From: Bradyrhizobium sp. CSA207
GTDB lineage: Bacteria > Pseudomonadota > Alphaproteobacteria > Rhizobiales > Xanthobacteraceae
DNA: 64,000 nt
Direction of reading: 5' to 3'
Assembly: GCF_029051685.1 (NCBI RefSeq)
Contig: NZ_JAACFT010000001.1
Location: forward strand, 124,001-188,000
The stretch's first letter is position 1, and every line of letters begins with the position of its first letter. The notes below the pieces were generated by a model. It saw only the letters and a program-made list of their open reading frames with translations. It did not search any database and was not told the origin of the DNA. Made by a program: the position numbers and the translations under genes. This document shows, piece after piece, positions 26,309 through 33,895 of this stretch.

Positions 26309-26581
26309 ATGGCACTGAGAAATCTGACGGTTGCAACAACCTTGGCCGCGCTGACCGCTGTCGGCTTGTTCTCATTCTCGCCGGCCGCCTTCGCAGACAA
26401 AGTGAAGGACTGCGGGACCACGACAACCGCCGTGACGAACCCGCCTAGTGAAAATGCGGGTTTCACGCAGACGACAACGACCACCCAGACCTCCGCCTGC
26501 GGTAGCAGCAGCGACACAGGCCAGCAGATCACGACCACCCCAACCACGAATAAGGGCGGTGGAACTCCCAAGGGCCATTGA
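26309..26581 (+). CDS. Small secreted Thr-rich protein with two cysteines (paralogue 1)
   Basis: A 90-residue protein of no recognised family. It has a signal peptide (TTLAALTAVGLFSFSPAAFA, cleavage before DKVKD). The mature ~60 residues are low complexity: DKVKDCGTTTT, NPPSENAGFT, a Thr run, QTSACGSSSDTGQQ, another Thr run, and the tail TNKGGGTPKGH. Two Cys are conserved in the neighbour, so a disulfide is possible. AAAGGAG lies seven bases before ATG 26309. It is tandem to 26615-26884 and just upstream of a MacA/MacB exporter. Confidence 0.8.
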   Translation: MALRNLTVATTLAALTAVGLFSFSPAAFADKVKDCGTTTTAVTNPPSENAGFTQTTTTTQTSACGSSSDTGQQITTTPTTNKGGGTPKGH

Positions 26582-26614
26582 TGGTCTCCACCGAGGATTG
26601 AATAGGAGCGCAAC

Positions 26615-26884
26615 ATGCTCAAAACACTTGGATTGGCATTGACGTTGACCGCTGTTGTGTTGTCGTCGGCGGCCCACGCAGACAAAGTAAAGGACTGCGG
26701 GACGACGACTACCACGACCTCTGTGACGGACCCGCCCAATGAAAATGCGGGTTTTACGTCGACAACATCGACATCGACCACCCAGACCTCCGCTTGCAAT
26801 AGCAGCAGCGACACAGGTCAGCAGACCACGACCACGACCACCCCAACCACCAACAAGGGCGGTGGAACTCCGCAGGGCCATTAG
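26615..26884 (+). CDS. Small secreted Thr-rich protein with two cysteines (paralogue 2)
   Basis: An 89-residue paralogue of the preceding gene. Its different signal peptide (LKTLGLALTLTAVVLSSAAHA) leads into the same mature plan: DKVKDCGTTTT, DPPNENAGFT, Thr/Ser repeats, QTSACNSSSDTGQQ, a Thr run and TNKGGGTPQGH. The conserved blocks outside the Thr tracts argue for selection on a mature peptide rather than drift of a simple repeat. AGGAG precedes ATG 26615. Function unknown; possibly an exported or surface peptide. Confidence 0.8.
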   Translation: MLKTLGLALTLTAVVLSSAAHADKVKDCGTTTTTTSVTDPPNENAGFTSTTSTSTTQTSACNSSSDTGQQTTTTTTPTTNKGGGTPQGH

Positions 26885-26919
26885 AGCGAGCTACGCGCGC
26901 TCTAATAGACCAAGTGGCC

Positions 26920-26942
26920 GGGCGGCTCCTTGGGAGCCGCCC
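26920..26942 (+). terminator. Strong hairpin between the Thr-rich genes and the exporter genes
   Basis: A perfect 10-bp stem, GGGCGGCTCC (26920-26929) with GGAGCCGCCC (26933-26942), closes a three-base loop. A smaller one (TTAGAGCG / CGCTCTAA) lies at 26881-26905. No T run follows, so partial read-through into the exporter genes 24 bp later is likely; this could set peptide expression above exporter expression. Confidence 0.6.
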
Positions 26943-26965
26943 CTCCTCTCGCAAGATGGTCTCTG

Positions 26966-28345
26966 ATGAAGCTGCTGCTCGGATCTCTGCTCGCTGTCGG
27001 ATTGGGGATGGCGGCATACAATCGGGCGCTTCTCCCCGAGAGCGCGTGGGATTTCACTTGGACTCAAGCGGCACAGTACGTCCCCGAATTATGGATGAAT
27101 GCCCCTCCTGAAGCTCCTAAATACCTCCTTGCGCCGGTGCGCCGGGGAGACATCACCACGACCGTGACGGCGAGTGGCGCGTTGTCGGCAATCACGACCG
27201 TCCTCGTCAGTTCACAAGTGTCCGGGCAAATGCTCCGGATCCTCGCGGACTACAACGCTGAGGTGCGTCGGGGCGACGTGATCGCTCAGATCGATCCTCT
27301 CAGCTTCCAGATCGCTTTGGAGCAAGCCCAAAGCGAATTGAGAGTCGCCGAAGCGGCCGTGGTGATTCAGGAGCGTGTTCAGGAAAAGGCGGCCGCCGAT
27401 CTCGCCAGTGCCGCCGCCGCAACGGAAAGGGCTCACTTCGCAACCGAGCGCGAGCGCATCGTCCTCACTGAAGCCCAGCGCGACCTGGAGCGCAAGCGTA
27501 CCTTGGCCAAGGGGGACAACGTCTCGCAGGTTGACTTATCCAGAACTCAGGCTGCCTCCGACATGGCGGTTCAAAACTACAAATCAGCTGAGGCCGACGA
27601 GCGCACCAAGATCGCACTCGCGCAAGCGGCCGAGTCGGCGCGCCGCTCGGCCGAGGCGCAGATCACTCATGCCAACGCGGTCGTGCAGCAAAGGCGGGCG
27701 GCCTTAAAGGCTGCGCAGACCGAGCTGGAGCGTACCAAGATCCGCTCGCCCGTCGATGGAGTAGTGATCGGGCGCACCATCGAGGAAGGCCAGCAGGTCA
27801 CTGTCACCCTGCAGACCCAAACGCTGTTCACGGTCGCTCAGGACCTCCGCGAGATGCAGATTAAGATTTCAGTCGATGAGGCCGACATCGGCAGGGTTCG
27901 AGAGGGGCAGCCGGTCATCTACACGGTGGACAGCTTCCCCGGCCGCGAGTTCCGGGCCGAGGTGAAGCAGATCCGTAAGGACTCCCAGGAGAAGCAGAAT
28001 GTGATCACCTACGTAGTGGTCGCCAACGCGCCGAACCCGGACAAGATGCTGATGCCCGGAATGACGGCTAACGCCCGCATTGTCATCGACGTCCACACGA
28101 ACGTGCATAAGGTGCCCGTCGCCGCATTGCGCTTTGCCCCATCCGGAGAGCGCGGACCAGAAGCTTCACACCTCTGGACCTTGGATGAGGATCAACGGCC
28201 GAGGCCGCTTCCCGTTCGAGTGGGGCTGTCGGACGGCAGCATGGTCGAGGTCTCCATCGCCGAGCCAGTCGAGCAGGTCATCGTCGGGGTCGATCAGAGA
28301 GAGCCGTCGCCCACCATCGCGCGGCGGATCATCGGGAGCATGTAG
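26966..28345 (+). CDS. macA: MacA-like periplasmic adaptor (HlyD family)
   Basis: A 459-residue membrane-fusion protein with one N-terminal anchor (LLLGSLLAVGLGMAAY). It shows the barrel-sandwich start RRGDITTTVTASGALSAI, a long helical hairpin (about residues 115-250, rich in Ala/Gln/Glu), the return TKIRSPVDGVVIGRTIEEGQ, and a beta-barrel with GMTANARIVID. MacA proteins link a MacB ATPase/permease to an outer-membrane TolC-like channel. ATG 26966 lacks a strong ribosome site; a TTG 12 codons upstream falls in the hairpin at 26920-26942. It abuts the ATPase gene directly. Confidence 0.88.
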   Translation: MKLLLGSLLAVGLGMAAYNRALLPESAWDFTWTQAAQYVPELWMNAPPEAPKYLLAPVRRGDITTTVTASGALSAITTVLVSSQVSGQMLRILADYNAEVRRGDVIAQIDPLSFQIALEQAQSELRVAEAAVVIQERVQEKAAADLASAAAATERAHFATERERIVLTEAQRDLERKRTLAKGDNVSQVDLSRTQAASDMAVQNYKSAEADERTKIALAQAAESARRSAEAQITHANAVVQQRRAALKAAQTELERTKIRSPVDGVVIGRTIEEGQQVTVTLQTQTLFTVAQDLREMQIKISVDEADIGRVREGQPVIYTVDSFPGREFRAEVKQIRKDSQEKQNVITYVVVANAPNPDKMLMPGMTANARIVIDVHTNVHKVPVAALRFAPSGERGPEASHLWTLDEDQRPRPLPVRVGLSDGSMVEVSIAEPVEQVIVGVDQREPSPTIARRIIGSM

Positions 28346-29047
28346 ATGCCGCTGGTGACCGTCTCAGATCTGACAAAAACCTACGTTGTGGGCGAGACGG
28401 CGGTGCCTGCGCTCCGGGGTGTGTCGCTCGCCATCGATAGCGGTGAATTTGTAGCTATCATGGGCTCCTCGGGCTCCGGCAAGTCCACATTGATGAACCT
28501 CCTCGGCTGCCTCGATACCCCCAGCAGCGGCACTTATCACCTCGCCGGACGGGATGTGCTGCGCCTGTCGAGCAACAAGCTGGCGGAGCTCCGCAATACG
28601 AGCATCGGATTCGTGTTCCAGCAGTTCAATTTGCTGGCGCGAGCAACGGCGCTGGAAAACGTCGAGCTTCCGATGATTTATGCCGGTCTTTGGCGACGCG
28701 AACGCAAACGCCGGGCGCGCAAGGCCATGGCGGAGGTGGGCCTCTCCGAACGCGAGCACCATCGGCCGTCGCAGTTGTCGGGCGGGCAGCAGCAACGGGT
28801 CGCGATAGCCCGCGCGCTGGTGAACCAGCCGCTTCTTCTGCTCGCCGACGAACCCACTGGTGCGCTCGACTCTGTCACTTCCGAGGAGATCATGGCCGGC
28901 CTGGTCCGCCTCAACGAGGGCGGGCTCACGGTGATCGTCGTGACTCACGACGCCGAGGTCGCCCGCTATGCACGGCGGATCATCCACTTCAAGGATGGCA
29001 GAGTAATATCCGATGACCTCAACCAAGGTATGCAGGCTGCGGCGTGA
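28346..29047 (+). CDS. ABC exporter ATPase (MacB N-domain / LolD type)
   Basis: A 233-residue ATPase with Walker A GSSGSGKST, Q-loop FVFQQFNLL, signature LSGGQQQRVAIARAL, Walker B LLLADEPTGALDS and switch His in VVTHDAEVARYA. It matches the MacB/LolD ATPase group. In E. coli this domain is fused to the permease; here it is a separate gene. ATG 28346 follows the adaptor stop with no gap, and the next gene overlaps by four bases. Confidence 0.92.
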   Translation: MPLVTVSDLTKTYVVGETAVPALRGVSLAIDSGEFVAIMGSSGSGKSTLMNLLGCLDTPSSGTYHLAGRDVLRLSSNKLAELRNTSIGFVFQQFNLLARATALENVELPMIYAGLWRRERKRRARKAMAEVGLSEREHHRPSQLSGGQQQRVAIARALVNQPLLLLADEPTGALDSVTSEEIMAGLVRLNEGGLTVIVVTHDAEVARYARRIIHFKDGRVISDDLNQGMQAAA

Positions 29048-30279
29048 AACTCGTCAACAGCACCCTCGCGGCGTTGCGCGCCGTTCGCGTCAACAAGCTG
29101 CGCAGCGGCCTGACCATGCTCGGCATCGTTCTTGGAGTATCATCGGTGACCGTGATGATGGCGGTCGGGGGCGGGGCGAGCCAGCGCATCCAGACCGAAA
29201 TGCGCAATCTCGGGGCCAACACGATCGTGTTGAACTCGGGGGCGCTGAAGAGCAGCGGCGTGTCCAAGGGACAGGGGTCGCGACCGAGCGTGACGCTCGC
29301 CGACGCGCAGGCCATCGCGAACGAAGTCGCTGCTGTGGTCGCCGCCTCGCCACAGCACAACTTCGCGGGGATGCAACTCATCTATGGCAATGCGAACTGG
29401 TCCACCCTGGTCGCCGGTACGACGCCCGAGTATCTCACTATCCGCAACTGGGCCGTAAACCGGGGCCGCGCTATCGACCGTGAGGACGTGCTTCAGGGCA
29501 GCAAGGTGGTCTTGCTCGGGCGGACCGTGGCCGAAAAACTGTTTGGCAATCAGAGCCCGGTGGGGCAGGAAATCCGTATCAATCGCATTCCGATGACGGT
29601 GATCGGCGAACTGGCCGCCAAGGGGCAAAGCTTGGCTGGGCTCGATACCGACGATACCGCCGTCATCCCGATCTCGACCGCGTTCAATCGGGTCATCGGG
29701 CGAAATCCGGCCAATCCTCGGGCGATCTCCGGCGTGATTATCAAAGTTCGCGACGGCGCCAACATGGCTTCGGCCTTCGCCGAGATTCGTCAGGTCGTGC
29801 GCGAGCGCCACGGTCTCCTGCCGGCTCAGGAGGACGATTTTCACCTGATCAACCTCACAGAGGTGATGCGGGCGAAGGAGGACTCGGCACGGGCGCTCGG
29901 GATTCTGCTTGCCGCTATCGCGTCCGTGTCGCTTCTGGTTGGTGGGATCGGCATCATGAACATAATGCTCGTCTCGGTCACCGAGCGGATCCGCGAAATC
30001 GGGCTGCGGCTTGCGGTTGGAGCCCGGAGAAGCGACATCTTGGGCCAATTCTTGGTCGAGGCGACGATACTTTCCCTGATCGGTGGCATCGCTGGGGTCA
30101 CCCTGGGCTTGGGCGGCGCCGTGGCCGTCGAGCACTACGCGAATCTGCGCGTGGTGCTCAACGGACAGCTGAGCCTTATCGCCATGACCCTCGCGGCTGG
30201 AGTGGGCATTTTCTTCGGCTTCTACCCGGCCTGGAAGGCGTCACTGCTGCAACCCGTCGAAGCCCTGCGCTCGGACTGA
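29044..30279 (+). CDS. MacB-type ABC exporter permease
   Basis: A 411-residue permease with the MacB plan: an N-terminal helix (RSGLTMLGIVLGVSSVTVMMAVG), a large periplasmic domain (residues ~45-285, including NTIVLNSGA), then three C-terminal helices starting ILLAAIASVSLLVGGIGIMN with ERIREIGLRLAVGARRSDIL between. GTG 29044 overlaps the ATPase stop. With the two upstream genes it makes a split MacAB exporter. MacB proteins move substrates from the periplasm, so the secreted Thr-rich peptides encoded just upstream are candidate cargo (inference). No TolC gene is in the window. Confidence 0.88.
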   Translation: MKLVNSTLAALRAVRVNKLRSGLTMLGIVLGVSSVTVMMAVGGGASQRIQTEMRNLGANTIVLNSGALKSSGVSKGQGSRPSVTLADAQAIANEVAAVVAASPQHNFAGMQLIYGNANWSTLVAGTTPEYLTIRNWAVNRGRAIDREDVLQGSKVVLLGRTVAEKLFGNQSPVGQEIRINRIPMTVIGELAAKGQSLAGLDTDDTAVIPISTAFNRVIGRNPANPRAISGVIIKVRDGANMASAFAEIRQVVRERHGLLPAQEDDFHLINLTEVMRAKEDSARALGILLAAIASVSLLVGGIGIMNIMLVSVTERIREIGLRLAVGARRSDILGQFLVEATILSLIGGIAGVTLGLGGAVAVEHYANLRVVLNGQLSLIAMTLAAGVGIFFGFYPAWKASLLQPVEALRSD

Positions 30280-30293
30280 AGTGCATCTGCGGG

Positions 30294-31094
30294 CTAGTTC
30301 TTTCGCTGGAGCCTTGCTGCAGCCGCAGGATCCGAAATGGTCGGCTCCCCTTCGCGGCGCGCTTCATTGCCCGATTCCGGCATCCCTGCGCGTGCACCAG
30401 CCATGGACATCGCCAACTGCGTTCTGCCGCCGACGCGAAGTTTCCCGTAAATGTGATGCAAATGCATCTTCACGGTGCCTTCTGACAAACGGAGCTTGCT
30501 AGCGATCTCCTTGTTGCGCAAGCCTCGCAAGATGAGGTGCACGATATCGGCTTCGCGCAACGTCAGGTTGCTTGTTTTTAGTGAGGACCGTTCAGCTGTT
30601 GCTAGGTGGTGCAACAGGTCAGGGTCGAGCCATTTTCGGCCGCGGGACACGCTCTGGACACAATCGATCAAAATGCTGGCGCGGGCCCCGCTCAATAGAA
30701 TTCCGTCCACGTCAAGCTCCAGCAGATCCGCGGCCATTATCGTGCCGCGCTCCTCGAGCAGAAAAATGATTGAACGGGAAGTGCTGTGGGCTCGGAGTTC
30801 CGAAACCATTTTCGCGGCCTCGTGCTGGACGACGCTTTCTGCGAGCAGAACAATATCCGGATGATAGGTGTTCAAGGAGCGCAGGAGCTCATCTTCGCAA
30901 AGGCAGCGCGCCACTACCTTATGGCCGCTCGGCTGCAAAAGGGCCTCGATTCCGGCTCCTGCGATATCATCGTGAGTGGCGATCACCAGCGTGGCCAATT
31001 CGCCGGTCGGGAGCACTTGGGAGCCACAGTCGCTATCTCCCTCAAACGACACAACGGGCTTGATGAAATGAGAGCGGTCAAATTTCGCACGCAT
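30294..31094 (-). CDS. Orphan LuxR/NarL-type regulator with degenerate receiver
   Basis: A 266-residue protein. Residues ~33-150 follow the receiver fold, but the phospho-acceptor position in PDIVLLAES holds Ala (about residue 85) instead of Asp, and the switch Lys is replaced in GILLSGA. It is therefore probably not phosphorylated. Residues ~176-230 are a clear LuxR HTH: LTLREADIVHLILRGLRNKEIASKL and GTVKMHLHHIYGKL. No histidine kinase is adjacent. It converges on the exporter genes and is the nearest candidate regulator of them. Confidence 0.85.
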   Translation of the reverse strand: MRAKFDRSHFIKPVVSFEGDSDCGSQVLPTGELATLVIATHDDIAGAGIEALLQPSGHKVVARCLCEDELLRSLNTYHPDIVLLAESVVQHEAAKMVSELRAHSTSRSIIFLLEERGTIMAADLLELDVDGILLSGARASILIDCVQSVSRGRKWLDPDLLHHLATAERSSLKTSNLTLREADIVHLILRGLRNKEIASKLRLSEGTVKMHLHHIYGKLRVGGRTQLAMSMAGARAGMPESGNEARREGEPTISDPAAAARLQRKN

Positions 31095-31241
31095 GACGTA
31101 TTCCTACTAACACCGAAATTTGTTGTAATTCGAACAGCTGCCCGACCCCCGGGGCTCGTTGCATTTTCTGCGTAGACGATGATCAAAACGAGGTAGATTG
31201 CGTTGGCGTTAATTCGTTGAAAACTACCGATGTCGGTCTCA

Positions 31242-31433
31242 TCAAGAAACGGAGTACCCGCGTTGTCGCGCCACAGTGGCTCCGGTGCTTTTCCTGAAAC
31301 CATTGAGGCAAGAGCGGCGCTGCTCTGACCGCGAGGTCCAGGACAGCAGCAACTTGTCCATTTAAAGTATCGAATGCTGGCCGGTTGCCTCAAAGGCACC
31401 GGTCGGCTGCGAGACATTATCGGGTGCGGTCAC
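31242..31433 (-). other. Two abutting short open frames with a perfect ribosome site; possible gene remnant
   Basis: AAAGGAG (complement of 31441-31447) stands seven bases before GTG 31433, opening a 23-codon frame that ends with TAA at 31362. An ATG at 31361 follows with no gap and opens a 39-codon frame to 31242. The peptides (starting TAPDNVSQPTGAFEAT and DKLLLSWTSR) match nothing I know. The layout could be a leader peptide, a small coupled pair, or the frameshifted start of a dead gene. Confidence 0.25.
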
Positions 31434-31906
31434 GGCGTTACTCCTTTTGCTAACGCAAGGAGGATTGCGGAAACGCGTTTAGGCTTGGGAATGCATTATT
31501 TTTAGACTCTACCGACGACATTCGCAATTGCCCTGGCAGCGTTATGGCAGCTCTGCTTGGCATTTCCGGCCAGATCGAAAATTTACATCGGCAATTTACG
31601 CATGATCCTGTCTGCGCTTGCGAGGCAGCCACGCGAGTAGACGCTGGACCAATGGCTACACAGGAAGTGAAGCAGTAAATTTGCTCTTTTTCAACTTGTC
31701 ATTCCCCGAAGGGCGAAACGTCGCGGGTGTAGATCTGGTTCCATGAGGGAACACAGCTGCTGAAGCGGCTTCGAGAGGATTTGTCTTCTGTCGGCCAAGC
31801 GAAATGTTGTTTGCATGAGTCCACTCTGAAGAGATTTTGTCCTTCAAATCAGTCGATTTTTTCGCCTCTGTCAAAGTCAGTTTCGCAGGTCGACGCTCGA
31901 AAGTCG

Positions 31907-32010
31907 GCTTATGGCCCATCGCGACATTGCTGCGATTGCACAAAGCCGGTCGGTATCGGAGCGAAGCGGACATCGCCGAAGATTGAAGATTTATGAGTAC
32001 GTGCCCTAGT
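31907..32010. repeat. Probable dispersed intergenic element
   Basis: The segment starts TTATGGCCCATCGCGAC and ends TTTATGAGTACGTGCCCTAG. A diverged relative at about 36727-36838 shares TGGCCCATCGCG, CGGACAT and TGAGTATGCGCCCTA in the same order and orientation. It resembles a common Bradyrhizobium intergenic sequence; its nature is unknown. Confidence 0.4.
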
Positions 32011-32481
32011 CGTGAAAAGCGGTGCGGCGCGACATCGACGCGGCCACCAAGATCCGCGAGCGTCTTTCGGCTTAGATCGTTGAGTTCGAGCAAGCGATCA
32101 GCCGTCACGCGGCTGGTGCGAAGCAAGCCGCTTTGACCGGCGATGACGCCGGCCTTGACCGAGCGGAGGCGGCAGTTGGCTCGCGAGCGAACGAAGAAGG
32201 TTTAGATTGCGTGGGGCGGCGGTTCGGTGTGCTGACGCGATGATTGCCATTCTCGGCGAACAGGAGGCTACGTCGTATACGGCGCCGAAGCGGCCAGCTC
32301 GTGTGAATCAGCGAGCTGGTTAGAGTACCACCAATGATGACGTGGACAGCCATCAGCTTTCAGGCAGAATGTCATCACCCCGATGCCGCAGCCTCGCCAC
32401 AGTGTGCGCCAGATCGGATGCGGTAATCAGTGGCACAACGATCAGCAGGCACGGCGGATGTACCCATGCCTGGTGATCTTG

Positions 32482-32513
32482 AATGGCCCCGACGTGTAAT
32501 CGTCGGGGCCATT
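32482..32513. terminator. Strong 13-bp hairpin, possible bidirectional terminator
   Basis: AATGGCCCCGACG (32482-32494) pairs perfectly with CGTCGGGGCCATT (32501-32513) across a six-base loop. A T-containing stretch follows on the plus strand (GTTGTGAT). No intact gene ends nearby, so it may mark a lost transcription unit. Confidence 0.5.
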
Positions 32514-32600
32514 GTTGTGATCGGCGTGTCAAGGCTAGCGACTTTTGCCGAGGCCCCGGCGTGGTCCGGCCCCGGACCTGTCTTACTGCGGCGAAAAAGA

Positions 32601-32622
32601 AAGACCGCCCGAAGGCGGTCTT
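32601..32622. terminator. 9-bp hairpin, possible terminator
   Basis: AAGACCGCC (32601-32609) pairs with GGCGGTCTT (32614-32622) over a CGAA loop and is preceded by GAAAAAGA. Read on the minus strand the stem is followed by TCTTTTTCG, a good intrinsic terminator. No intact minus-strand gene lies just upstream of it. Confidence 0.5.
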
Positions 32623-33118
32623 GCAGTCCAATGCGCCGGGCCAAAATAGTTTCGGGATCAAACTTTGTCCGGCCCAGGCTGATCGGAAGCTAACCACTAT
32701 GCAGGGACGGGCCGCTCACAATTAAAATTTCAGTCCTGAAATGGAACACCTGCGACTTAGGAACCCGCCGTCAGATGCGAGCTTTGTTGCATGCCTGCGT
32801 ACAGCGCAGACCGAAGGGCCGCCGCGCTGAGAACTCGACAATGCCCCAGGGCTGGAGCTGCCCACCTCGAATAAAGGTAATGCTTCGACGCTAGGACTGG
32901 AGCCGTTACCTTTCCAACGAGCGCTTCTGACGTGGGAGCCTCTGGGCTCTGGACGCGCGGTCATTCTGCACAGCGCCTTTACTATTCGCTGAAAAGTCAG
33001 ACGATTGCGCTATCACCGATACACCGTCAAACACCGGACTATCACTCGTCAATTCAGTCTGCGAAGTTGCGACAACACAAATGCGCTGTAGGCAAACAAG
33101 CGCGAAGGGAGGTTCGCA

Positions 33119-33361
33119 GTGGAGGCAGTGGAGAAGGTACGACGCTTGCGTGCGATGGGTTCGCTGTGCCGCCAACAGGCCGCGTACAACAGCATGAACA
33201 AATGGAAGCTGCTCGCAGAAGCAGAATACTGGGATCACCTAGCCCATCTTGAGCTGTCTTCTTATTTCCAGCAATGCAACGCCATTAGCTCGAATGAGAG
33301 AGAGCAGCCTCAAGCGATCACAAACACGAATGACGCTCAACGGGCGATTTCCGCCGCGTGA
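33119..33361 (+). CDS. Small conserved-looking hypothetical protein
   Basis: An 80-residue protein starting with GTG 33119 behind an excellent AAGGGAGG ribosome site six bases upstream. The text (VEKVRRLRAMGSLCRQQAAY, KWKLLAEAEYWDHLAHLEL, SYFQQCNA) is helical and evenly coding-like. I recall similar short Bradyrhizobium proteins with the RLRAMASLCRQQAA-type start, but no function. No signal peptide or membrane segment is seen. It is the only likely intact gene between 31095 and 33895. Confidence 0.6.
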   Translation: MEAVEKVRRLRAMGSLCRQQAAYNSMNKWKLLAEAEYWDHLAHLELSSYFQQCNAISSNEREQPQAITNTNDAQRAISAA

Positions 33362-33523
33362 GGACGTAACGAGCCTGTCGCTTGCACTCCGTACCACCGC
33401 ACTTCTCACAGGGAGCCGCGGCCCGGACACGGATATTCTCGTCGAGCTTTGAGGCTGGGCGATTACGTGACCCACGTCGTTCGGCCGCTGCGCAATTGCA
33501 ACGAGAGAGTGCGACGCTGCCGC

Positions 33524-33634
33524 TCATGGGCCTGCGACCTGTTGCAGCGTGTTGAAGCGCGCCTTCTGCTCGCTGCTCAGCGTGGCATAGAACTCGTCCA
33601 GGGCGGGTTCGACCAGCTTGGCGGCCTGAAGCAT
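33524..33634 (-). pseudogene. LTXXQ-protein 3' fragment, copy 1
   Basis: This encodes the last ~36 residues of the LTXXQ protein at 37050-39041: AAKLVEPALDEFYATLSSEQ followed by KARFNTLQQVAGP and a stop. DNA identity continues past the stop (33515-33523 matches 37041-37049). Nothing upstream matches the rest of that gene. The remaining gap (33362-33895) holds no intact gene that I can support. Confidence 0.75.
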
Positions 33635-33895
33635 GCCCCTTTGAATTGACTTCCGCGTTTGGCGGCAGAACGGGCATTGGTCGGAGTTACTGCTGGCAGG
33701 CCCGGTCGCGAATGAGCCGAAGCGGTCGTCACCCGGCTGGGCGGCGCGCTGCTCGGATATCAATGGTTCACCCGACGCTGGCGAGGTCCCGGCGCCCGTC
33801 AGCGCGGTAAACGGTTGCCAGCACTAAAGGCTGCGAAGTACGGTGGAGGGACAGGCTCATCTAGAAATGGGTCGGGACGGGGAGAAAAACGCATC

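Larger units (their letters stand above)
31450..33105. other. Gene-free stretch of about 1.65 kb
   Basis: I see no convincing protein gene here. The sequence is AT-richer than its surroundings near 31480-31900. A decayed coding-like stretch at about 32030-32245 (plus strand, an Ala/Glu/Arg-rich frame broken by an in-frame TAG) may be a pseudogene. A repeat-like segment lies at 31907-32010 and two strong hairpins at 32482-32622. It looks like worn-down mobile or island DNA. Confidence 0.5.

Noticed and set aside
31656..32126. 156-codon minus-strand open frame in the gene-poor stretch
   Set aside because: It has no ribosome site, no recognisable domain and overlaps a repeat-like element; composition is not convincing for coding.
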